Source of the DNA: Septoria linicola
Lineage: Eukaryota; Ascomycota; Dothideomycetes; Mycosphaerellales; Mycosphaerellaceae
DNA: 64,000 bases
Reading direction: 5' to 3'
Assembly (NCBI GenBank): GCA_024114885.1
Contig: CP099421.1
Coordinates: 992,001 to 1,056,000 of the forward strand
This document shows positions 10,871 to 19,835 of this stretch, piece by piece. A program made the translations under genes and the position numbers. The notes beneath the pieces were generated by a model. It had not been told where the DNA came from, made no database searches, and saw only the letters and a list, made by a program, of their open reading frames with translations. The stretch's first letter is position 1. Every line of letters begins with the position of its first letter.

Positions 10871-12546
10871 TGAGTCCGGCGAGGTAGGTCAGTGGAATGT
10901 TCAGGTAGGTACTCTTCAACGATCAGCAGATCTCGATCATTCTTTCTCATTGGCATGTCTCACCACAGTAGTCCAAGGACCATCGTGCCGTCGCCGTGAT
11001 GATCCGACAGACTTGTAAGTAGGGTTGATGGTCCACGGTGTACTGAAAATCAGGCCTCTGTACACCGTATAGTACACCAGTGTATACCAGTATACACAGA
11101 GCGGGTCTGGCCTCGGAAGCGCCCCGAAAGCCAGATATCTGCCGTAAGTGTCGCCTTCCGAGCCCCCGTCGGCTAGGTAAGAGACTGTCTCTTACGCTTG
11201 GCGTTGTGTGTATCCATCCGGCCTGGCAAAAAAGACGTGCACATGGTATAGTACACGCTGTGCACTCGTGTACCGTGGAGACCCACCCACATCTCTACTT
11301 GTGAGGACCATGTGGTCCCGATACCAACGACCCCAGGCTTGAGTGGGCAGTGTGCTCAACATTCGTATTCTTGACCAGTCCGATGAGAGCCTAGTAAGCC
11401 CGTACAGTCAGCCAGTCAAGTAAGAGTTCATCACTGTTCGCAGGATAGTCTATCGCTAAGCGCTGATGATTATTTGATTCAGGCGGTCAGGCGTCAGATA
11501 GTCCGACGCTTAGTGATCAGAGACAAAGCTTACTCAAATGCCCTGAACGCTTCTAACTTAGACTTCCGTACCCTGGTCAACTGTGTGATCTGAAGTCGGG
11601 TCAAGCAGCTTTTGGGGAACTTTAAGCTTGTATGATAGACTGAGAAATTTGATTCGGCGCGATGTGTAGAGGCCAGACTGCCATTGGCAAGACTAGGTGG
11701 TGTTCTCCAAGTAAGCCGAGAATATGGCAAATGCCTGCTTCTGGTCTGAGCGTTCTCTCGGATTCGTAGTCGATGGCCGGCGCTACTGATGACTGAGCTT
11801 GAACCACTTCTTGCACGGAGTGGACCATGGACGGGAGACTATTGTTCATTGGTCGGGCAAGATGGTCAGCTATTGTTCTGTGCCAGCCGGGTTGTGTCAA
11901 ACGAGACGAGACACTCAGGACATGAACGTATGAGAAGAGTGTGGTCGCCATCAGCCGGATTTCTGGTGGTTTTGGTGGATGCCGTGAATGTGGCGTTGCC
12001 GAGCCTTGAGTGTCGACTAGATCAATGGTCGTGCTCGCTGCCCACACGAGTGGGAAACAAGATCTTTGGTGCAAAGTATAAGTTCGTGATAGGACTGGCA
12101 AGTACTCTCGGCGCGACGAAGGAGACTCTGCTTGTTGTCTGGCATGACGCCTGATCCCGTGTGCGAAGATATGGCTTGTCGCTCGACTGGCGGCGCCGAT
12201 GTGTCAGGCGGTGAGTTTTTTTGGCGCGCGAACAGCTGTAGGCCTCGAATGAAGAAGGCATAAGTGTAGAGATCAGCTGTATGTCGGATCGCACACCTCA
12301 TCAGAATGCGGCATGCTCACTATGTATATGACTCGATAGACATAGTTCGGGGGATGCGATGGTGTTGGAGTCCGTCTGTTTTTGAAGCAAAGTCCATCAA
12401 ATGCGCAGTTCAATGCGGCAGCCAGTCGGGAGTGACCCTGGAGCTGCTTATGCCCGATGTCGCTGGAGAGACGATAATTTGGGACGGTTCTGGTGTATGA
12501 GCCATTGGACATTTTTCCCATCGTCCTTGCCACATCACCAGACACC
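10871..12546. other. Long intergenic region with short palindromes
   Basis: About 1.7 kb lacking a convincing gene. Open frames on either strand (the longest about 160 codons on the minus strand near 11622-12101) have no recognisable motif or splice support. Positions 11029-11285 are rich in short palindromes and TATAC/GTAC words, listed separately. The right end is the promoter of the dihydroxy-acid dehydratase gene. Confidence 0.5.
11029..11285. repeat. Palindrome-rich patch, possible small non-autonomous element
   Basis: GGTCCACGGTGTAC near 11030 is imperfectly mirrored by GTGTACCGTGGAGACC near 11268-11283. Inside are GTGTATA-CCAG-TATACAC (11080-11097, perfect 7-base arms), two copies of GTATAGTACAC (about 11067 and 11246) and the hairpin GTAAGAGAC-T-GTCTCTTAC (11177-11195). 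The outer repeat is imperfect and no target-site duplication is clear, so mobile-element status is only a suggestion. Confidence 0.3.
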
Positions 12547-14385
12547 ATGTTCGCCCTGCGGAATAGCGCTGCTGCCTCGGCGACGCGTCCTGCGTGGTGC
12601 GCGCGCAGGCTGTGGAACACGCGCTCCTTCTCGCTCTCGACTCGACGACGCCAAGCCACTCCTGTCGATGGCGATGGCGATGGCGATGCTTCCGGACTCA
12701 ACAATGTGTCTCGAGCCATTACGCAGCCCAAATCGCAGGGTGCCTCACAGGCCATGCTGTATGCTACGGGCCTCAAGGAGGATGACATGAACAAGGCACA
12801 GGTCGGCATCTCGTCCGTGTGGTTCTCGGGCAATCCTTGCAATATGCACTTGCTGGACCTGAACCACAAAATCAAGGAGAGTGTGCAAAAGGCTGGTATG
12901 CTGGGCATGCAATTCAACACCATCGGTGTCAGTGATGGCATCTCCATGGGCACCAAGGGCATGCGGTATTCGCTGCAAAGCAGAGATATCATTGCAGACT
13001 CGATCGAGACGGTCATGAACGGCCAGTGGTACGATGCAAACATCAGCATCCCTGGCTGTGATAAGAACATGCCTGGTGTTGTCATTGCTATGGGCCGTGT
13101 CAACAGACCCAGTATCATGGTCTACGGTGGCACAACTGCAGCTGGCTGCGGCATGCAGGCCAAGAACGAGAAGCTGGACATTGTGTCCGCCTTCCAAGCA
13201 TATGGCCAATTCCTGACTGGCGAGATCAACGAAACGGAAAGAGCAGATGTCATCCGAAATGCCATCCCGCACTGCGGTGCATGTGGTGGCATGTACACGG
13301 CAAACACAATGGCTTCTGTCATCGAACTGATGGGTATGACTCTTCCTGGATCATCCACAAATCCCGCCATGAGCAAAGCGAAACAGCTAGAGGTCATGGC
13401 AGTCGGTCCAGCCATCCGCAATCTGCTCAAGGAGGACATCCGCCCATCAGACATCATCACGCGAGCGGCTTTGGAAGATGCAATGGTGCTCCTCAACATT
13501 ACTGGTGGCTCCACGAATGCAGTTCTCCACTTGATCGCCATCGCTCACAGTGTCGGCATCGAGCTGACCATCGACGACTTCCAAAAGGTCACAGACCGCA
13601 CACCTTTCCTTGCAGATCTGAAGCCTTCTGGCAAGTATGTCTTCCAAGATCTGCATGAAATTGGTGGCACACCCAGCTTGATCAAGTTCCTGCTCAGCGA
13701 AGGTCTGCTCAACGGTGACCGTATCACTGCCACTGGCAAGACAATCAAGCAGAACTACGAAAACGCTCCAACATTCCCAGAGAGTCAAGATATTATCCGA
13801 CCTCTTAGCAATCCGATCAAGAAGACCGGACACTTGTGCATTCTCCGTGGATCTCTTGCACCCGAAGGTGCCGTCGGAAAGATCACCGGCAAAGAGGGAA
13901 CTGTCTTCACCGGCAAGGCAAAGTGCTACGATGCTGAAGACCTTTTCATCGAGGCACTCGAGCGTGGCGAGATCAAGCAGGGCGAGAAGACTGTCGTCAT
14001 TATCCGTTATGAAGGACCAAAGGGTGGTCCTGGCATGCCAGAGATGCTAAAGCCTTCATCTGCAATCATGGGGGCCGGCCTTGGCAACGACGTTGCCCTC
14101 ATTACTGATGGTCGTTTCTCTGGTGGTTCGCACGGTTTCCTGATCGGACACGTCACGCCTGAAGCACAAGCTGGAGGTCCCATCGGCCTGGTCAGAGATG
14201 GCGACACAATCACCATCGATGCCGAACAGCGTGTCATTGATATCGTTGACACGACTCCTGAGGAGCTGCAGAAGCGAAAGCTAGAGTTCAAGGCTCCAGC
14301 GCTGAAGTACCAGAAGGGCACGCTCTATAAATACGCGCACGTTGTAAAGGACGCAAGTCATGGGTGCATCACGGACGGCATGTAA
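12547..14385 (+). CDS. ILV3: Dihydroxy-acid dehydratase, mitochondrial
   Basis: A 612-residue protein of the IlvD/Edd family, which dehydrates dihydroxy-isovalerate and dihydroxy-methylvalerate in valine and isoleucine synthesis. The start at 12547 (ACACCATG) is followed by a 40-residue Arg/Ser/Ala-rich mitochondrial leader (ARRLWNTRSFSLSTRRR). Iron-sulfur ligands are visible in GNPCNMHLLDL, SIPGCDKNMPGVV and HCGACGGMYTANTMA, and the C-terminal signature is LITDGRFSGGSHGFLIGH. Length and motif order match the family with no truncation. The frame is open 18 codons upstream, but those residues lack leader character. Confidence 0.95.
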   Translation: MFALRNSAAASATRPAWCARRLWNTRSFSLSTRRRQATPVDGDGDGDASGLNNVSRAITQPKSQGASQAMLYATGLKEDDMNKAQVGISSVWFSGNPCNMHLLDLNHKIKESVQKAGMLGMQFNTIGVSDGISMGTKGMRYSLQSRDIIADSIETVMNGQWYDANISIPGCDKNMPGVVIAMGRVNRPSIMVYGGTTAAGCGMQAKNEKLDIVSAFQAYGQFLTGEINETERADVIRNAIPHCGACGGMYTANTMASVIELMGMTLPGSSTNPAMSKAKQLEVMAVGPAIRNLLKEDIRPSDIITRAALEDAMVLLNITGGSTNAVLHLIAIAHSVGIELTIDDFQKVTDRTPFLADLKPSGKYVFQDLHEIGGTPSLIKFLLSEGLLNGDRITATGKTIKQNYENAPTFPESQDIIRPLSNPIKKTGHLCILRGSLAPEGAVGKITGKEGTVFTGKAKCYDAEDLFIEALERGEIKQGEKTVVIIRYEGPKGGPGMPEMLKPSSAIMGAGLGNDVALITDGRFSGGSHGFLIGHVTPEAQAGGPIGLVRDGDTITIDAEQRVIDIVDTTPEELQKRKLEFKAPALKYQKGTLYKYAHVVKDASHGCITDGM

Positions 14386-15339
14386 GCCGTTGTCAGTCTG
14401 GCTTGTGCCTTCCCTCTGTGAAGTTGTAATATACCCAAGAAATTTACTCGGATACAGCACGGCGTTGGTGGATGGGACGGAGAGAAACGGTGTAGAGGAT
14501 CGGGAGATCTGTTCGCTACAGACATGTAATATCAAACGTCTTCTGACCCAGTTCTTCGCACTGTATTGACCTTGTTTGTAGCAAGACTTGTCACGATCGA
14601 ATCAGCACGGCTGGAGCACGAATAAGCACAAGAAACGACATTCGGCTCGCCTCCATCATGTCACCTCGGCGTGTTGCCAAGTTGCAAACTCCTCAGCCTT
14701 ACTTGGATCTATTGTTGGTAGCTGAGTGCCGCTCACGTGAGGCAGAATTGTGGAGTGGCGGAGTGCTTCTGTGCTCGAATCCTTCAGTAGTCTCCGCCTC
14801 CACCAACATCAGATGGTATGCCCGCGACAGTCTCTACCAACGTCGATACCACAACAGCAAATACGCTTTCACAGCATCGGCATGCCGTGCCTTTCCCCGC
14901 GTCGCGATCGAGGCAGTGTCTTTGATCCAAATATCAATTATAGCTACTGAAAGTCACGACACCAATGCTCAGGCTACCGCCCACAGTGTTGCTCACCAAT
15001 AGCAGCGATCGTCTTACACGAGCCGTGGCTCGATCTGACTTGGCTGTTGTAAGCTGTACGCCACATGCGACACAATGCTACAACAACATGTCAGAATAGT
15101 GTTGACGGCTGAGCTCTGAGGATCACGCTATCTTCGCTCAGCATAGCCATCAGTGACGGATATAGACAGTACGCAACAGATGTAGCTGACGACTCCATAA
15201 GACGAGATGAGTATATATCTCTTCGACCTGCTCGCAGTTGACAGCATCTCCATCCACTCCAGCATTCTCAACTCAGCAACCACTTCCCAGACCAGCCTCA
15301 ACAGTACCAGTCTCCTCAAGCACAGAAACATCACTCAAC
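14386..15339. other. Intergenic upstream of the repeat-protein gene
   Basis: No supported gene in about 950 bases. A 114-codon frame from 14658 lacks motifs and splice sites. A TATA-like GAGTATATATC lies at about 15207-15217, roughly 125 bases before the start codon of the next gene, with a CT/CA-rich leader typical of well-expressed fungal genes. Confidence 0.5.
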
Positions 15340-15891
15340 ATGCGTTACTCATTCACAATCCTCGCCCTCGCGGCAGCCACTACACTCGCTCTTCCAACCA
15401 CCAAGCCCGCAGATGATGGCTCCTGGCAGCCAGGCAAATACGAAGGCGATGGCACTCCTTATGACGACGGCAAATGGTACCCAGGAGCGCAAGTGCAATT
15501 CGACTACAACAACCCATGTAGCATCTCGACTAACAAAAAACTCTTTAGCTATGAAGGTGCCGGAACAGGCTACGACGACGGAAAATACCACCCCAAACAA
15601 GTCCGCCGAGCAGCAGCAGATGATGGGTCCTGGGCACCAGGCAAATATGAAGGCCCCGCCACTCCCTACGACGATGGGAAGTGGTATCCAGGTGCTTATG
15701 AAGGAGCTGGTACTGGCTACGATGATGGCAAATACCATCCTAAGCAAGCCCGTCGAACAGCAGCAGATGACGGCTCTTGGTCTCCTGGCAAATACGAAGG
15801 CCCCTCAACTCCTTATGACGATGGGAAATGGTATCCCGGTGCTTATGAGGGTCCTGGTACGGGGTATGATGATGGGAAGTATCATGGCTGA
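15340..15891 (+). CDS. Secreted Tyr-rich repeat protein with dibasic cleavage sites (KEP/RiPP-precursor-like)
   Basis: Starts MRYSFTILALAAATTLALP, a clear signal peptide, followed by three tandem repeats of about 49 residues. Each repeat reads DDGSWxPGKYEG, then TPYDDGKWYPG, then AYEGxGTGYDDGKYH; the first two end in KQVRR and KQARR, dibasic Kex2-type sites at 15604-15609 and 15751-15756. The first repeat is interrupted by a 60-base GC-AG intron (15489-15548; donor GCAAGT, branch CTAAC, acceptor TTTAG). Removing it restores GAYEGAGTGYDDG exactly as in repeat 2, giving 163 residues; the unspliced frame stays open (183 residues). This architecture (signal, near-identical Tyr-rich repeats, dibasic linkers) is that of Kex2-processed repeat proteins, some of which are precursors of cyclic dikaritin peptides. 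Function is inferred; a structural wall protein is the alternative. Confidence 0.8.
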   Translation: MRYSFTILALAAATTLALPTTKPADDGSWQPGKYEGDGTPYDDGKWYPGAQVQFDYNNPCSISTNKKLFSYEGAGTGYDDGKYHPKQVRRAAADDGSWAPGKYEGPATPYDDGKWYPGAYEGAGTGYDDGKYHPKQARRTAADDGSWSPGKYEGPSTPYDDGKWYPGAYEGPGTGYDDGKYHG

Positions 15892-16272
15892 GTAAAGCCC
15901 TTGTGTCTATCAGGCTCGGCGTAGAGGGAGTTCTGGGTTGGAATTTTGGTTCTGGGCATAGGAATGAGGAAATCATGCATAGTGTGAGTGAGAGAATGGG
16001 ATCCAGTCCCGTGATTTGTACATACAGAGAGACCAGTCTAGCATTTAGTTTCGTACAGCTGAGAAAATACGACGACGTTCCTTTTTGGGGTGGAGTAGTA
16101 GTACTGGACTATGAATAATGAGATTTGTGCAGCAGAAATTGATTGTGAGGCGACCATAAACCTATGCCTGTCTTTTCAGTTCACAAGCAGTGCCTTCAGG
16201 AAATGCCGAGCTCACAGTGCGGACCAGTGCTACTTCACCTTACACATGATGCTCTGCACTTCAAAGCGACCT
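15892..16272. other. Intergenic, convergent terminators
   Basis: About 380 bases between two convergent genes; no gene or repeat is apparent. Confidence 0.5.
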
Positions 16273-18573
16273 TCACAGAAGCCAACCCGGTACCTTCCCT
16301 TCCATCCTCTTCGCCTCCTCAACTTTCGCATCCCACTCCTCGTTCCCTGGCCTCTCACCTCTCACCGCAGGCTCCCTGAAGCACTTGTAGGACCTATGCT
16401 TCTCCTCAAAAGTATCACTCTCGCCATACACAATCCCATAAACACCCTTCGCACAAGCCTTGAGTGCCCTGCACTTGACTACCTCTTTGGAGATGCAAGC
16501 CAACTCAGCGAGACCCATGAGCGCCAGTATACCAGCGATTTTGGGTTGGGAGTGCTCGACTAGGAGCAGTTCGCAGTAGCCTGTAATGTCGTCGGCCAGG
16601 AAGTAGATCTTTGAGCCGACCTCGAGCACAGCGATGAGGCACTCTTGAGCTTTTCGCAGCGACCCAGGAGTGGTAAGATGCCACTTATCGATATCGCCGC
16701 CCAGATACATATGAGCCAACTGGAAGAAAACATCGGCAAGTCCGACTTTTGGCAGGCCGCGGTAGGCAGAATAATCGTAGCTCTTAATGAAGTCTTTCAC
16801 GCTCTCCTCCACAGTAGTCCTCCCCGCCGAATTATTCTTGGCGATCCTGGCGAATTTCTGCCTCAGCATGTCCTGCACTTTCAGTCTCGCAGCTTTGTCC
16901 ACGTCGCTGGTATTCTTGTCTGCTGCGCACAGCGGACAGTAGCACTCAAAGCTATTGTGAGACTGTAGAATCCTGCTTCGCCTTTCGTGGGCATAAGTAT
17001 TCGGCACGTATGCGATGGTGAGCTCCTCATCTGCGGCTATGGCTCGATCAGCGCGAGCAATAAACAGATCTCCAATCCACGACCAGGTGACATTGGGAAG
17101 ACAAGAGTGGTTGAACATGGAGGCTTTGAGCCACAGTCCTGGGATCTGGTCTTTTGCTGTTGGTACTGGGTCGTCGGACGGAACTTTGTTGGCTGGGTCA
17201 GAGAGATCGTGATGCATAGATGTGCTTCCCGGGAAGACCGTGTGCATGTTGTGCTTGAGTATGGACAGCGCTCTATATGCATTGAAAGGTATATTATGGT
17301 CGTCCATGGGCGCGTCGGAAGGGTGGTCGCTGTGTAGGTCAAATATCTGGTCTTGAAGCTTAAACTCCTCTAGCTGCCCGCTGTCATCAAGCCCGCTAAG
17401 CATTGCCTTTCGCGCAACCTTCTGAAGCAGATCAAAGACGCGAGCACTTGTCTTTTCATCCAGCAGGACGTTCCTAATCCCGCTGTCAGAGCTCGCAAGC
17501 CTATCTGCGAGCGCCACAGCATGTTCGCACAGAAGCAAATCGCCTCTCTCTATATTTTGCGTTGCGAACATACCCCGGCCTCCGAGCGGACTGGCATGGA
17601 CCCCAACATTGCCAGTGAAATAGCACGTCTGTTCGCACGTAGCGTTGTTACGAGAGGCATGGACCAGTGCTTTGAAGTCATAATTGCCTGTGGCTTGCTT
17701 ATCGAAGCTCTGTGCTCTCTCCAAGAGCGTTTGAGCGGTGGTAGATGTGATGAGGCTCACTCGTTCGGCATATTCTGTTGCGCAAAATGGCAGTCCGACC
17801 TTGAAGCCTGCCGATAGAACGAGTCGTAGAGCTGGAACGTTCTGGGGCGATGTTTTCAAGACTCTCGCGCAGTCAGCCATGGCAGCGGAATGCGCACCAA
17901 GCTGAGAGTAACAGAAAGCCCGCTTCAGTAGGCACTGAATTTCCCGGCCGATATCAGCTTCATCATGCTCGAGTACAAGATTGCATAAGTCTACGCCATC
18001 TCGATGGTGTCCCGAAATGCACATCTTTGTTACCACCTCCAACCAACTCGTTTTGTCAAATTTCAAGGCTTGATGAGGGAACATATCACGAGCAAGACTG
18101 CTGAAGCGTGAGACGCGACGGCAGTCACTGGGATGATGCAGGCAAATTGCGGGACGCCCGAGTATTTCTTCTTTTCCGTAGACGGGATCTCTGATGGAGA
18201 TGATTGTGTCTATCGGTATGGCTGCAGGACCAATGGGACTGGCGATCAACGACCAGACCTCGCCGGAAGTGCCATTCTGATCAACGACATCAAATATTGC
18301 ACCGCAGTGCGGCTTGACTTGCGTAATGCGCAGGTAGGTAATTCTGCCTTTGTAGTGGTGATTCAGCTCGCCCTTGTTCAATTCTGCAAAGGTGATTTCC
18401 GTAGGCTCGAAATCGTGGCTGTGCGTTGAGGGCGGATGGTGTCTCTGGAGCTTCGGCGGTCCGCCCACAAACGGCTGCTTGATTGAAGGAGCTTGGAACA
18501 TGTCTTTCAGGTTGCCCGGGCCTACTCGAAATATGTTGCCGGTATTCTGGAGAAAGCTGCCGAGGTCGTCCAT
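16273..18573 (-). CDS. SET-domain protein with TPR-like N-terminal region
   Basis: An intron-less 766-residue protein. The SET domain begins near residue 330 (GVHASPLGGRGMFATQNIERGD), carries the substrate/cofactor motif FNHSCLPN near 510 and the AYVPN segment, and ends in a post-SET-like Cys cluster (CYCPLC). The preceding part has helix-rich sequence (KRAFCYSQLGAHSAAMADCARVL) resembling TPR repeats. Such TPR-SET proteins are common in filamentous fungi and are presumed protein lysine methyltransferases (SMYD-like, without an obvious MYND finger here); targets are unknown. The N-terminus is Pro/His rich and likely disordered. Confidence 0.85.
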   Translation of the reverse strand: MDDLGSFLQNTGNIFRVGPGNLKDMFQAPSIKQPFVGGPPKLQRHHPPSTHSHDFEPTEITFAELNKGELNHHYKGRITYLRITQVKPHCGAIFDVVDQNGTSGEVWSLIASPIGPAAIPIDTIISIRDPVYGKEEILGRPAICLHHPSDCRRVSRFSSLARDMFPHQALKFDKTSWLEVVTKMCISGHHRDGVDLCNLVLEHDEADIGREIQCLLKRAFCYSQLGAHSAAMADCARVLKTSPQNVPALRLVLSAGFKVGLPFCATEYAERVSLITSTTAQTLLERAQSFDKQATGNYDFKALVHASRNNATCEQTCYFTGNVGVHASPLGGRGMFATQNIERGDLLLCEHAVALADRLASSDSGIRNVLLDEKTSARVFDLLQKVARKAMLSGLDDSGQLEEFKLQDQIFDLHSDHPSDAPMDDHNIPFNAYRALSILKHNMHTVFPGSTSMHHDLSDPANKVPSDDPVPTAKDQIPGLWLKASMFNHSCLPNVTWSWIGDLFIARADRAIAADEELTIAYVPNTYAHERRSRILQSHNSFECYCPLCAADKNTSDVDKAARLKVQDMLRQKFARIAKNNSAGRTTVEESVKDFIKSYDYSAYRGLPKVGLADVFFQLAHMYLGGDIDKWHLTTPGSLRKAQECLIAVLEVGSKIYFLADDITGYCELLLVEHSQPKIAGILALMGLAELACISKEVVKCRALKACAKGVYGIVYGESDTFEEKHRSYKCFREPAVRGERPGNEEWDAKVEEAKRMEGKVPGWLL

Positions 18574-18781
18574 CTTGCGAAGGCTGCTGTCCAGAGATTG
18601 ATGTCCAATAGTTTACGAAGGTAAACATGGCAGTAAACATGAGCAGCGAGGCGCCAATTTCGACGCGCAGGCGAGCAAACGAGTACCAATGCGCGTGGCA
18701 CAGCAGACGTAGCACAAAAGTGGGGCACAAGCAGGACGTGAAGCGTAAGTCGTATCTCATCATGTGGCAGCCCGTTCCAGC

Positions 18782-19472
18782 TCACGTCGCAGCCTGCTTC
18801 TCCTTCGGCTCCGGCGCTTCATCGATGAAGGTCGGTGGAGCGCTCTCAGTCAAGAATCCAGGCATCTCACTCTCTCCATATGACTCTCCAAACTCCACAT
18901 CCTCGCCCAGCGCTTCCAGCTCGGCGTCCAGCTCGGCCTCGTCCACGTCCTCGGGGACATCGTAGCTCCTGCTGATGCTCTCCTGGATGTCGTTGCCCAT
19001 GTCCATCAGATCTGCCATTTCGTCCTGCAGCTTCTCGATCTTGTCGATGTTGATCTTGCCGTACTGCTTCTTCAGCTCCTTCTGCGTCGTCTTCATAGCA
19101 TCGACTGTGGCCATGGTGTTTTTCAAATTGTCCTGCATCATGCCGGCTTGCTCCATGTTCCAGCTCTGCTGTTGCAGCTGGTCCTTCTGCGACTCGTACA
19201 TTTTGCGCTGCTGCAAGATCTTGATGGCTTTTTGCTTGATGGCGTTCTTGCCGGGTCCGTCGCGCATCGTACTCAGTCGCTTTTGGTATGTTCCCAGCTC
19301 GGCGTTCAGTCGTGCCAGTTTGACGTCAATGGACTCGATTCGCGTGTCGACCTGTGTGTCTTCCGTGTCAGCAGGGATCCAGCCCACTTGCTGGCAATCG
19401 GCCTACCTTTCCTATCGCATCGTTGAGAGACGGCTTAGGCACGTTGCTCTTTGCGCCGAATAGTCGATTCAT
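18782..19472 (-). CDS. VPS60: Vps60/CHMP5, ESCRT-III related SNF7-family protein
   Basis: Exon 1 (19472-19407) encodes MNRLFGAKSNVPKPSL..., the typical Vps60 start. A 55-base intron (19406-19352, acceptor ACACAG) joins IGK to VDTRIESIDVKLARLNAELG, the expected family sequence; exon 2 runs to the stop at 18782. The product is 211 residues, the usual length, with a basic N-terminal helical half (MRDGPGKNAIKQKA...ILQQRK), the strongly conserved QQSWNMEQAGMMQDNLKNT segment and an acidic C-terminal half. Vps60 polymerises with ESCRT-III on endosomes and modulates Vps4 through Vta1. Confidence 0.92.
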
Positions 19473-19835
19473 GGTGGCGACGATATTAGCTAATTGTGCT
19501 TGGGTTCTGCGAATATTTTGAGAAAAGAGATTCGCTGTGGTTTGGTAAAGTATCGAGAGATTGTCTGCCTGCAGCAACGTGAAGGTGGAGGTCACGAATG
19601 ACGCAGCCCGCCCAGCCTCAAATGCCGACGCTAAACGTTCATTCACTTCACCATCTTTAAAGACACGTTAGCCAAAGCTCTATGTTGAAAGTGCAACATC
19701 TTCTGCACTGCTGTCCTCGACACGCTCACCGCACGGAGTTCTCTATCAACATGCTACACGCTCAATCTATACTAGACTTCGGGGTATCTTTCGCAGAAGC
19801 AACATTATCGTCTCAGTGTACTTTCGTCTTCCATC
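19473..19835. other. Intergenic
   Basis: Holds the promoter of the Vps60 gene and the 3' end of the carboxypeptidase gene; no further gene seen. Confidence 0.5.

Noticed and set aside
11622..12154. Overlapping 159- and 121-codon frames on opposite strands
   Set aside because: No motif, splice site or start context on either strand; cannot choose between them and neither is convincing.
12273..13272. Long minus-strand open frames of 281 and 175 codons
   Set aside because: They are antisense shadows of the strongly supported dihydroxy-acid dehydratase gene.
14658..15002. 114-codon plus-strand frame
   Set aside because: No signal, domain or splice support; the stretch looks like promoter sequence.
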